This document shows, piece by piece, positions 1-5,080 of a stretch of 5,080 nt of DNA (positions are counted from its first letter, which is position 1; each line of letters starts with the position of its first letter). The position numbers were made by a program, and so were the translations under genes. The stretch is from an uncultured Collinsella sp. (GTDB lineage Bacteria; Actinomycetota; Coriobacteriia; Coriobacteriales; Coriobacteriaceae): contig CAAENW010000180.1 in assembly GCA_900757265.1 (NCBI GenBank), forward strand, positions 1 through 5,080, written 5' to 3'. The notes below the pieces were generated by a model, which worked only from the letters and a program-made list of their open reading frames with translations, had not been told where the DNA came from and did not search any database.

Positions 1-889
1 CGCCGGTATAGGCAACCGCCACAACAACACACACCACGGCAATCGCGCTGGCAACCGCACGCGCGTGCTCACGGCGGGCGTTGGCCTCGTCGGCCCATTC
101 CTTCTCTTCGCTCAGGATCGTTGACATGTGCTCTTCGCCCGAGGCGGCAAGCTGCGGCACCCAATCGCTGGGGAAAGCGATGCGCGCCTCGGCGAATTCG
201 CCCTGATGCACGCAGGGAATGGTATAGGTGACCATGGGCTCGTCCTCATCGAGCGACACGTCGCCCGTCAGCGGACCGTGGCCCCATGCGCGGAAGTTGT
301 CGCCCTTGACGGCCGCCGTCCCGGCAGCGGCATTTGCGAAGTGAACTTCCATCTCGACGTCATCGGAATCCGCCGACCAGCCGTCGCCGACGAATTTCCA
401 GTAAAGCTCGGCGGTATCGGCCCAGTTCATGACCGCACCGGTCATGGAATAACTCACGTAGTAGATTGCACTGTCGCCGCTCTCGTGAGGGCTGAACACC
501 TTAATCCTTACGCCGTCGTCGGACTGTTCCACCGTGTAAACGCCGTCGTCGCCTTTATTTGCGCTGTCGACCTTGTTAAACGCAGTGTCGTCTTCCTCGA
601 CGCTCAGCACATTGACGACCACCGAGCCGCCTTGCTGGTTAGAGCCTGTATTGATATCCCAATACACGCCGTTAATGTCATCGTCGAAATCGAACTGGCG
701 TCCCTCGACAACGGTCAGCGAGCCATCGGCCTCAACCGTGGCACCGATATAGGTTTGGCTCATGGAGTAGCCGTCGGCGTGCGCGACGGCAGGCAGCAGC
801 AACAACGCAAGCGCGACGAGTGCGCAGACGGAAGCGAACCGCGCAAACAGGCGGCGCTGCCGACAGGGCTGGGCAACGGGGGCGTTCAT
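1..889 (-). CDS. DUF2207 family membrane protein, N-terminal part (C-terminus off window)
   Basis: An open frame of 296 codons runs from the ATG at 889 to the left edge without a stop, so the gene is cut by the window. Residues 1-38 form a signal peptide: a basic stretch (RQRR), a Leu/Ala/Val core and an AHA cleavage site before Asp39. Residues 40 to about 255 are an acidic extracellular domain with the pattern seen in DUF2207 proteins: an early YIGATVEADGSLTVVE strand, then FDFDDDINGVYWDI, and later YYVSYSMTGAV. A charged, probably helical stretch (EEKEWADEANARREHAR) leads into a hydrophobic segment from about 278 to the edge, the expected first transmembrane helix after the ectodomain. Family members are usually about twice this long, with further membrane segments and a cytoplasmic tail. 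Their function is unknown. An AAAGGA ribosome binding site lies at 897-902. The family call is from remembered sequence style and is fairly secure; the role is not. Confidence 0.85.
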   Translation of the reverse strand, partial: MNAPVAQPCRQRRLFARFASVCALVALALLLLPAVAHADGYSMSQTYIGATVEADGSLTVVEGRQFDFDDDINGVYWDINTGSNQQGGSVVVNVLSVEEDDTAFNKVDSANKGDDGVYTVEQSDDGVRIKVFSPHESGDSAIYYVSYSMTGAVMNWADTAELYWKFVGDGWSADSDDVEMEVHFANAAAGTAAVKGDNFRAWGHGPLTGDVSLDEDEPMVTYTIPCVHQGEFAEARIAFPSDWVPQLAASGEEHMSTILSEEKEWADEANARREHARAVASAIAVVCVVVAVAYTG

Positions 890-923
890 AGGCACATCCT
901 TTGTCTGTGGTACCAGTAGCGTC

Positions 924-952
924 ATTGTCCCACGTTTGCGAGTTCATGTGAC
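924..952 (-). promoter_or_regulatory. Weak candidate promoter for the DUF2207 gene
   Basis: Read on the minus strand, GTCACA (952-947) and GACAAT (929-924) are separated by 17 bp. Each matches 4 of 6 positions of the sigma70-type -35 and -10 boxes. Transcription would begin near 917, giving a leader of roughly 28 nt that contains the AAAGGA ribosome binding site. A better -35 word, TTGACG at 978-973, has no acceptable -10 partner at normal spacing. This is a tentative call. Confidence 0.3.
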
Positions 953-1003
953 GAACATCTAGGTCAGCGGAGCGTCAAAACGGGACAAAAGTCACACCCG
1001 CCG

Positions 1004-1073
1004 CCGGCACCTGGGGACGTTCCTTATCTGCCGGCAATCTGGGACGCTCCTTGGCATAGCCCGCTCCGGCAAT
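1004..1073. repeat. Imperfect tandem repeat, two units plus start of a third
   Basis: Two adjacent units begin with CCGGCA and share the core CTGGG(G)ACG(T/C)TCCTT: unit 1 at 1004-1030 (27 nt) and unit 2 at 1031-1065 (35 nt, with an 8-nt longer tail). A third CCGGCAAT at 1066-1073 starts a unit that does not continue. The core contains GGGACGTTCC, which is almost self-complementary. The array is non-coding and lies between divergent genes. It resembles dispersed intergenic repeats such as those mobilised by REP-associated tyrosine transposases, but only a genome-wide count can show dispersal. Confidence 0.6.
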
Positions 1074-1150
1074 AGATACCACTTCATAGCTCCATCACAG
1101 GTGTAGCGGCTTTGTGTGGGCGCGGCATGCGCTGATTGAGCCGCCAGTTG

Positions 1151-1188
1151 AGGGGCATAAAGCAGTTGAGCGAAAACGGTTTGCCCCT
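1151..1188. repeat. Inverted repeat AGGGGCA / TGCCCCT
   Basis: AGGGGCA at 1151-1157 is exactly complementary to TGCCCCT at 1182-1188, giving a 7-bp stem around a 24-nt loop. A direct repeat of CAGTTGAG (1145-1152 and 1163-1170, period 18) overlaps the left arm. No T-tract follows on the plus strand beyond three Ts, so an intrinsic terminator is unlikely. It could be part of a mobile repeat or a structured transcript. Confidence 0.4.
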
Positions 1189-1218
1189 TTACCGTCCGCT
1201 TGAGGATCATGTCCCCCT

Positions 1219-1265
1219 TTTCCGCGGAAACCCCGGCAGTTGCGAAGAGCTGCTGGGGTTTCTGT
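1219..1265 (+). other. Palindrome and long stem-loop upstream of gluQRS
   Basis: TTTCCGCGGAAA at 1219-1230 is a perfect 12-bp palindrome. It overlaps the left arm of a longer hairpin: 1224-1239 pairs with 1250-1265 for 16 consecutive pairs around the 10-nt loop TTGCGAAGAG. Three of the pairs (1224/1265, 1226/1263, 1235/1254) are G-U wobbles in a plus-strand RNA and would be C-A mismatches in a minus-strand RNA, which favours folding of a plus-strand transcript. No clean U-tract follows, so it is not a classical terminator. It ends 133 nt before gluQRS. Confidence 0.5.
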
Positions 1266-1385
1266 CGTTTGTGAGGCTAAGTCGGTACGCAGCGATCGAG
1301 ACCTTGAGCCGCAAACCCACCGTGCGCAATGCGCACCGCCGCCAACTTGTGAGCGCGGCAACGCCTTCCCTGCCAAGCCCCGCGC

Positions 1386-1391
1386 TATACT
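1386..1391 (+). promoter_or_regulatory. -10 box (TATACT) of gluQRS, leaderless arrangement
   Basis: TATACT matches the -10 consensus at 5 of 6 positions. It ends 7 nt before the gluQRS ATG, so transcription would begin at or within a base of the start codon. No Shine-Dalgarno sequence precedes that ATG, which fits a leaderless mRNA, a common arrangement in actinobacteria. No good -35 hexamer is present at 16-18 bp spacing. Confidence 0.5.
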
Positions 1392-1398
1392 CGTCCGC

Positions 1399-2403
1399 AT
1401 GGATATCAAAGCACGCAACATAGCAACGCCCGCCGTGGCCACGTCGACGGCGACTCCCTCTCCCACCCCCGTCGTGGGCCGCTTTGCCCCGTCGCCCTCG
1501 GGCCGCATGCACCTGGGCAACGTGTTCAGCTGCCTGTGCGCGTGGCTTTCGGCCCGCAGCCAGGGCGGCAGTATCGTGTTGCGCATCGAGGACCTGGACG
1601 ATCGCTGCAAGCGTCCCGAACTTGCGGCCCAGCTGATCGACGACCTGGCCTGGCTGGGTCTCGAGTGGGACGAAGGCCCCTACTACCAGCACGATCGCCT
1701 GGATCTGTACGAAGCCGCCTTGCGCCAATTGCAAGACGCCGGCCTCACCTACCCTTGCTTTTGCACGCGCGCCGAGCTCCACGCCGCGAGCGCACCGCAC
1801 GCCAGCGACGGCACGCCCATCTATCGCGGCGCCTGCCGTGCTCTTTCGGCCGAAGAGGTTGCCCGCCGCAGCACCCTGCGCGCCCCGGCCACGCGCCTGC
1901 GCGTACCCACGGTCGATGACCTCGCCGACGATGTGGTCGAGTTCGTAGACCGCACGTACGGCGCCCAATGCGAGGCGCTCGCCACCGAGTGCGGCGACTT
2001 TTTGGTGCGCCGCAGCGACGGCGTATTTGCCTATCAGCTGGCCGTAGTGGTCGACGACGCCGCCATGGGCGTCACCGAGGTCGTGCGCGGATGCGACCTG
2101 CTGGGCTCCACGCCCCGCCAGATCTACCTGCAGCATCTGCTGGGACTTGCCACGCCGCACTACGCGCACATTCCGCTGCTCATGTCGGCGGACGGCCGCC
2201 GCCTTTCCAAGCGCGACCGCGATCTGGACCTGGGCGAGTTGCGCACCCGCTTTGCCACGCCCGAAGCACTGCTGGGCTGGCTCGCCGGGCAAACGGGCAT
2301 CGCGCCAGACACCACGCCGTGCTCCGCCGAGCAGCTGGTCGAACACTTTAGCTGGAACGTCATTCGCGCACACCGCGAGAACATCACCATCATGGCCGAG
2401 TAA
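1399..2403 (+). CDS. gluQ: Glutamyl-Q tRNA(Asp) synthetase (GluQRS)
   Basis: GluQRS activates glutamate with ATP and transfers it to queuosine at position 34 of tRNA-Asp. The product has 334 residues. It carries the class I synthetase catalytic core but no anticodon-binding domain, as expected for GluQRS (about 300 residues) and not for full GluRS. Visible motifs are GRFAPSPSGRMHLGN at 27-41 (HIGH equivalent at 38-41), the LRIEDLD block at 61-67, and LSKRDRD at 269-275 in place of KMSKS, with Lys271. The family zinc site is intact: Cys120, Cys122, Tyr142 and Cys146. The ATG at 1399 is chosen because the frame further upstream encodes nothing family-like and a -10 box sits just before it. The first 24 residues are a Thr/Ser/Pro/Ala-rich extension, slightly longer than usual; a GTG at 1435 is a possible alternative start but has no ribosome binding site. 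The gene converges on the phosphoesterase operon with 15 bp between stops. Confidence 0.93.
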   Translation: MDIKARNIATPAVATSTATPSPTPVVGRFAPSPSGRMHLGNVFSCLCAWLSARSQGGSIVLRIEDLDDRCKRPELAAQLIDDLAWLGLEWDEGPYYQHDRLDLYEAALRQLQDAGLTYPCFCTRAELHAASAPHASDGTPIYRGACRALSAEEVARRSTLRAPATRLRVPTVDDLADDVVEFVDRTYGAQCEALATECGDFLVRRSDGVFAYQLAVVVDDAAMGVTEVVRGCDLLGSTPRQIYLQHLLGLATPHYAHIPLLMSADGRRLSKRDRDLDLGELRTRFATPEALLGWLAGQTGIAPDTTPCSAEQLVEHFSWNVIRAHRENITIMAE

Positions 2404-2418
2404 CCAAACGCCCCGCCC

Positions 2419-3144
2419 CTACGCAACGTCCCAGGGCTGGAGTTCATCGCCCAGGCGAACGATGCAGTCGTAGAGCACGGTGTGGCGCTCGGCCGGGTTG
2501 GCATCCCGATGAAAATGCCCGTAGTACCAGCGCTTGTAATCCAGGCGGCCTTCTAGCTCGTCGAAAAATGCCGTAAGCCGATCGACATCGGGGTAATTCC
2601 AGCCAGGTGCCGGATAGAGCGTGGGCGAGAGCATGCGCGTGGAACAGGTGTGGGTGATTACGTAGTCGACCTTCCAGCCCACGCTATCGAGCTTTGTCCG
2701 CGCTTCCTCAAAGTTGCGCTCACCCGGCAGCTCCTGCGGCCACCAGCTGGAATACGGCACGCGGTATTCCTTGTCCACGCTCGTGGCGCCGCCCATGGTA
2801 AAGATCGTTGAGCCGTCGAGCTCAAAGACCTCGCCGCGCGTCAGGCGCCGTATGGGCGAGGTGTCCGATAGGCGCTGTGTCAGCCCACCGTGCCACAACT
2901 CCATGGGACGCTCCGCCCAGTGATCGAAGCGCTCGTGGTTGCCGTCGACGAACAGCACGGTATAGGGACGCGACTCGAGCCACGCGATATCGGCGCATTC
3001 CTCGGCAGAGAAATCCCACGGAAAGCCAAAGTCGCCCGCGATGATGAGATAGTCGTCGCTCGAGAGCGAGTCGCCGCGTTCCCAATCGCGCAGCTTTTGC
3101 ATGTCGATGCCACCGTGGACATCGCCCGTCACATAAACCGTCAT
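2419..3144 (-). CDS. Calcineurin-like metallophosphoesterase, third gene of operon
   Basis: This 241-residue protein has the full set of dimetal phosphoesterase motifs: GDVHG (Asp8, His10), AGDFG (Asp38), DGNHE (Asn69, His70), THT (His165) and GHFH (His210, His212). It has no signal peptide or membrane segment, so it should act in the cytoplasm. Its start overlaps the stop of the middle phosphoesterase gene as ATGA, and only a weak purine-rich ribosome site precedes it, so translation is probably coupled. It is a paralogue of the first gene of the operon: blocks such as RGEVF, MGGA-S-DK, SSWWPQELP and GWKVDYVITH recur there in the same order and at the same residue positions. The substrate is unknown; the family includes nucleotide phosphodiesterases, protein phosphatases and nucleases. 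The 3' end lies 15 bp from the convergent gluQRS, leaving no room for a separate terminator. Confidence 0.88.
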   Translation of the reverse strand: MTVYVTGDVHGGIDMQKLRDWERGDSLSSDDYLIIAGDFGFPWDFSAEECADIAWLESRPYTVLFVDGNHERFDHWAERPMELWHGGLTQRLSDTSPIRRLTRGEVFELDGSTIFTMGGATSVDKEYRVPYSSWWPQELPGERNFEEARTKLDSVGWKVDYVITHTCSTRMLSPTLYPAPGWNYPDVDRLTAFFDELEGRLDYKRWYYGHFHRDANPAERHTVLYDCIVRLGDELQPWDVA

Positions 3145-3779
3145 CGGATTGCCACTTCCCTCTTATAGGCTTCGAGATCGCGCTCAACCTGCTCATCGCC
3201 CGTGGCGTTGACCCACCACGGCCATTTAGCGCAACACACCGGCTCATCGACCTGCGCAAACCAAGACTTGAGCTCCTCCAGGCTCACCGGGGCGTAGCCG
3301 TTGGCGTCCACGCCCACGTCATAGCGCCGCAGCCCCTGCCGAAGGTTGAACGTGTTGTACGCGCCGCCGCAGCTGTGGATATGCCCGTGAAGATGCCAGC
3401 CGCCGTGCGACATACCCTGCCAGTCGGCCATAGGATAGTGACTCAGTACGATTTTTTGACGGTCGATCTTAAGCACGCAAATGGGCGGCTCGACGATCAA
3501 AGCATCCGCCACCGCAGGCTGCGTCCAGTCTTTGTCGTGGTTGCCGGGCAGCAGATGGACGCGCTTGCATGCGATGCTTTTGCGCAGTTCGTAGGTTTCT
3601 TGGACCGTCATCTTAAAGCTAAAGTCACCCAAAATGTAAAGCTCGTCGTCCACAGCGACTTTGCCATTAATGCTAGCGACCATGTCGTCGTTCATCTGCG
3701 CAACAGTCGACCAAGGCCTATCGGCGAGCCGCAGCATGTTCTCGTGCCCAAAGTGGGTATCGCTGGTAAACCAGATCAT
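3141..3779 (-). CDS. Metallophosphoesterase of a different subfamily (COG4186-like), middle gene
   Basis: The 212-residue product starts MIWFTSDTHFGH, the signature opening of COG4186-type calcineurin-like phosphoesterases found in bacteria and phages. Metal-site motifs are Asp7/His9, GDF (Asp52), GNHD (Asn80, His81), LSHYP (His114) and HGHIH (His133, His135). YDVGVDANGYAPVSLEEL at 153-170 matches the typical end of this subfamily. About 40 further residues follow, with CC and a Trp-rich WPWWVN segment, so the tail is longer than usual and of unknown role. The gene begins 9 nt after the first phosphoesterase and its AGGAGGT ribosome site overlaps that gene's TAG stop. Its own stop overlaps the next gene's start by 4 nt. 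The protein is cytoplasmic by sequence. Its substrate cannot be inferred. Confidence 0.88.
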   Translation of the reverse strand: MIWFTSDTHFGHENMLRLADRPWSTVAQMNDDMVASINGKVAVDDELYILGDFSFKMTVQETYELRKSIACKRVHLLPGNHDKDWTQPAVADALIVEPPICVLKIDRQKIVLSHYPMADWQGMSHGGWHLHGHIHSCGGAYNTFNLRQGLRRYDVGVDANGYAPVSLEELKSWFAQVDEPVCCAKWPWWVNATGDEQVERDLEAYKREVAIR

Positions 3780-3783
3780 GGGG

Positions 3784-3790
3784 ACCTCCT
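3784..3790 (-). promoter_or_regulatory. Strong ribosome binding site overlapping the preceding stop codon
   Basis: AGGAGGT on the minus strand shares its first bases with the TAG stop of the first phosphoesterase gene (3791-3789). It sits only 4 nt from the ATG of the middle gene, a short but usable spacing. The overlap means ribosomes terminating upstream end on this site, which favours coupled translation. Confidence 0.7.
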
Positions 3791-4544
3791 AACGCTCTTG
3801 CTCAAAATAGTCACTCGCCGTCTCATCCTGCCCATCGGCACATCGCGCTTCGATCGGCACGATATCTTGGTAGATAAGGCGATGCTTGTCATCGCGCCAT
3901 TCATCGTCATGGTAATGGCCAAAGAACCAGGTGCGGTAGTCGAGCCGCCCGTCGAGCTCGCCCAAAAAGGCCTGCAGCGAATCGTCGTAGAACTCGCGAT
4001 TGCACTCCATGCACAGCTCGTCAGCCAAATCGACCGGCGCCTCGTGCGTCACAACATAGTCGACCTTCCAGCCCGCGCGATCGAGCGAGGCGCGACAGTG
4101 TTTGATCTCGCGCTCACTCGGCATCTCCTCGGGCCACCACGTCTTTCCCTCCTGACGCCACTGTTTGTCATGGCTCGCGGCGCCACCCATGGCGAGCACC
4201 GTGGTCCCCGTGATGTCGAACACCTCGCCGCGCATCAGGTGCAGCACGTGCGGGCGAACCTCGTGAACGAGGCCCCCGTTCCACTCACGCATTGGCAGCC
4301 CCGCCAGCAGATGATGGTTCTCGTGATTGCCGTCGACAAAACACGTGGTCCAGGGCTTGGACTCAAACCAGTCGAGCCAGTATTTGTCGGTGTTCGAGCC
4401 GCTCCATATAAAGCCAAAGTCGCCGGCAACGATGACAACGTCATCGCGCGTCAGCGTTCGACCCAATGGCCAAACGCGCGACGAGAAGCGACTCGCCCCA
4501 TACTCGGCAACACCGTGAACGTCTCCGGTAACGAAAATAGACAT
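3789..4544 (-). CDS. Calcineurin-like metallophosphoesterase, first gene of operon
   Basis: The 251-residue product shows all dimetal phosphoesterase motifs: GDVHG (Asp8, His10), AGDFG (Asp42), DGNHE (Asn73, His74), VTHE (His167) and GHYH (His210, His212). It is a paralogue of the third gene, sharing RGEVF, MGGA, TWWPEEMP, GWKVDYVVTH and GRLDY in order. Differences include a four-residue longer segment near 16-34, a CxxC pair (Cys178, Cys181) where the paralogue has a Pro-rich stretch, and an acidic tail ending DETASDYFEQER. No signal peptide or membrane helix is seen. The ATG at 4544 is preferred over the in-frame TTG at 4547 because GGAGG lies 9 nt upstream of the ATG. No clear promoter was found in the 128 bp before it; the operon may be read from the upstream small gene or from a non-consensus promoter. 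The substrate is unknown. Confidence 0.88.
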   Translation of the reverse strand: MSIFVTGDVHGVAEYGASRFSSRVWPLGRTLTRDDVVIVAGDFGFIWSGSNTDKYWLDWFESKPWTTCFVDGNHENHHLLAGLPMREWNGGLVHEVRPHVLHLMRGEVFDITGTTVLAMGGAASHDKQWRQEGKTWWPEEMPSEREIKHCRASLDRAGWKVDYVVTHEAPVDLADELCMECNREFYDDSLQAFLGELDGRLDYRTWFFGHYHDDEWRDDKHRLIYQDIVPIEARCADGQDETASDYFEQER

Positions 4545-4672
4545 CAAACAACACCTCCGTGCTGTGCGACTCTGGACAAATCAATGGAAGAAATTGCAGG
4601 CCGGGCCGGCATCTGTATCCCTTAGGGCTTACCCTTCGTTCTTCCATCCAAACGGATCAAACACCCAAAAAA
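4545..4672. other. Gap between the small His/Cys gene and the phosphoesterase operon
   Basis: Minus-strand T-tract TTTTTT follows the small gene's TAG at once, but no stable hairpin precedes it, so termination there is doubtful. GCCGG-G-CCGGC at 4600-4610 is an odd-centred palindrome, too tight to fold as a hairpin but possible as a protein site. No convincing -35/-10 pair was found for the phosphoesterase genes. Confidence 0.4.
4554..4558 (-). promoter_or_regulatory. Ribosome binding site GGAGG of the first phosphoesterase gene
   Basis: GGAGG on the minus strand stands 9 nt from the ATG at 4544 and 6 nt from the TTG at 4547. ATG is the stronger start codon and its spacing is acceptable, so this site supports the shorter protein (251 residues). 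Confidence 0.7.
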
Positions 4673-5038
4673 CTAGATCGAGCACACTGTTGGCGGGCAG
4701 CATGTTGGGCAGGGCGTCTTGCCTCGCTTGAGTGCAGCCGCTAATGGTACGCTTGTTTTAATGGCGTTTTGAGGAAGGCTTTTGCACCCCGTAGAACGGT
4801 GGTAAATCTTGCCGTTCTTAGTGACGATTACCTTGATTTTTGAGGTATCCACACTGCGGGGCTCGATGGGCGCAGCCACCTCTTGACGAGCTGGCGCTGT
4901 TTTCCAAGGCTTGCCTCTCGAAAAACCAAAATCGCAGAATCGATTGATATAGCTGTCGAAACATCCATCGAACAGCAACCCCGTTGCCAGACCCGCCATG
5001 AATCCGCAGGCGATCGCGGCCTCTCCTCTTATTTGCAT
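4673..5038 (-). CDS. Small membrane-anchored protein with His/Cys putative metal-binding tail
   Basis: The 121-residue product has one hydrophobic segment at about residues 7-23 (Ala/Gly/Leu-rich, with Cys11), likely an uncleaved signal anchor placing the rest outside the membrane. A linker at 24-66 is basic, then Pro/Ala-rich. The C-terminal domain reads VIVTKNGKIYHRSTGCKSLP, then later KRGKTPCPTCCPP, giving the pattern His80-x4-Cys85-x24-Cys110-x2-Cys113. A similar small motif (YH-x-C ... G-x-x-PC-x-x-C) occurs at the C-termini of secreted nuclease-like and hypothetical proteins in Gram-positive bacteria and is thought to bind a metal; that link is from memory. Extra Cys114 and Cys119 follow. 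The ATG at 5038 is chosen because AAGGAGGG lies just upstream. An in-frame TTG at 5056 would lie upstream of the ribosome site. The coding DNA is richer in A and T than its neighbours, hinting at recent acquisition. Function unknown. Confidence 0.75.
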   Translation of the reverse strand: MQIRGEAAIACGFMAGLATGLLFDGCFDSYINRFCDFGFSRGKPWKTAPARQEVAAPIEPRSVDTSKIKVIVTKNGKIYHRSTGCKSLPQNAIKTSVPLAAALKRGKTPCPTCCPPTVCSI

Positions 5039-5042
5039 ATAT

Positions 5043-5050
5043 CCCTCCTT
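5043..5050 (-). promoter_or_regulatory. Ribosome binding site AAGGAGGG of the small His/Cys gene
   Basis: AAGGAGGG on the minus strand ends 4 nt before the ATG at 5038. It is a near-perfect anti-16S match and fixes the start there; the upstream in-frame TTG at 5056 lies before it and is excluded. Confidence 0.8.
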
Positions 5051-5064
5051 AATCAATCTTGAAG

Positions 5065-5080
5065 AAAAAGGCGGCGCGCG
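5065..5080 (-). terminator. Probable trailing half of an intrinsic terminator, cut by the window
   Basis: Read on the minus strand, the last bases are CGCGCGCCGCC followed by TTTTT and then CTTC. A GC-rich arm leading into a T-tract is what the 3' half of a Rho-independent terminator looks like, here for a minus-strand gene to the right. The matching arm would lie outside the window, so the call cannot be completed. Confidence 0.35.

Larger units (their letters stand above)
890..1398. other. Divergent intergenic region without a convincing gene
   Basis: This 509-bp stretch separates the DUF2207 gene (minus) from gluQRS (plus). Short frames on both strands have no recognisable domain and no well-placed ribosome binding site. 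It holds the candidate DUF2207 promoter, the tandem repeat at 1004-1073, an inverted repeat at 1151-1188, a palindrome plus long hairpin at 1219-1265 and the -10 box of gluQRS. It is much longer than two back-to-back promoters need. Confidence 0.7.

Noticed and set aside
128..919. Plus-strand ORF of 263 codons over the left region
   Set aside because: It lies antisense to the DUF2207 frame, which has a signal peptide, family-like strands and a ribosome binding site. The plus-strand product has no recognisable domain.
925..988. TTGTCCC (925-931) and GGGACAA (982-988) as a stem
   Set aside because: The arms are 7 nt and 50 nt apart, with no other support for folding; chance is a fair explanation.
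1136..1204. Four TTGAG words (1136, 1148, 1166, 1200), as a possible operator array
   Set aside because: Spacings of 12, 18 and 34 nt are irregular and the five-base word is too short to stand out. Only the CAGTTGAG pair is noted, within the inverted-repeat entry.
992..1210. Minus-strand ORF of 72 codons in the intergenic region
   Set aside because: The G-rich stretch before its ATG is too close to serve as a ribosome site, the product is not recognisable, and its 3' part is made from the tandem repeat.
1136..1423. Plus-strand ORF of 95 codons before gluQRS
   Set aside because: It starts at TTG with no ribosome site, runs through the hairpin and into gluQRS in another frame, and shows no domain.
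1207..2373. Minus-strand ORF of 388 codons opposite gluQRS
   Set aside because: It is a shadow of the GC-rich gluQRS codons, giving Ala/Gly/Arg-rich sequence with no motif. GluQRS has all catalytic and zinc-site residues.
3375..4625. Plus-strand ORF of 416 codons opposite the phosphoesterases
   Set aside because: It spans the ends of two genes that have complete metal-site motifs and good ribosome sites on the other strand. Its own product has no family features.
1..5080. CRISPR arrays, tRNA or rRNA genes, complete insertion sequences
   Set aside because: No regularly spaced long repeats, no cloverleaf-like segment with a recognisable T-arm, and no transposase with paired terminal repeats were seen.

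Overview
The window is GC-rich bacterial DNA with tightly packed genes, strongly C/G-biased third codon positions and long shadow ORFs. The gene content (a DUF2207 membrane protein, GluQRS and a run of calcineurin-like phosphoesterases) and the general style suggest a gut actinobacterium of the class Coriobacteriia, perhaps Collinsella or a relative. This placement comes from the look of the proteins and base composition; no marker gene proves it.

Layout. (1) 1-889, minus: the N-terminal half of a secreted/membrane DUF2207 protein that runs off the left edge. (2) 890-1398: a 509-bp divergent intergenic region with no convincing gene. It holds imperfect tandem repeats, two inverted repeats, a perfect 12-bp palindrome and, at its right end, a TATACT box placed so that gluQRS could be transcribed as a leaderless mRNA. 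(3) 1399-2403, plus: gluQRS, the tRNA-Asp queuosine-glutamylating enzyme. (4) 2419-4544, minus: three consecutive metallophosphoesterases, overlapping by 4 nt or spaced 9 nt, clearly one transcription unit. The first and third are paralogues; the middle one is a different subfamily. They converge on gluQRS with only 15 bp between the stop codons. (5) 4673-5038, minus: a small membrane-anchored protein with a His/Cys putative metal-binding tail, in visibly more AT-rich DNA. (6) 5039-5080: its ribosome binding site and what looks like the trailing half of the preceding gene's terminator.

How the parts may work together. No pathway links the left half (DUF2207, gluQRS) to the right half. The three phosphoesterases are probably co-expressed and, with all core metal ligands present, probably all active; their substrates cannot be read from sequence. 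The small His/Cys protein lies upstream in the same orientation, 128 bp away, and could be read into the operon, but no functional tie is shown. The items most worth a second look are the phosphoesterase A-B-A' cluster, the His/Cys membrane protein and the structured divergent intergenic region.
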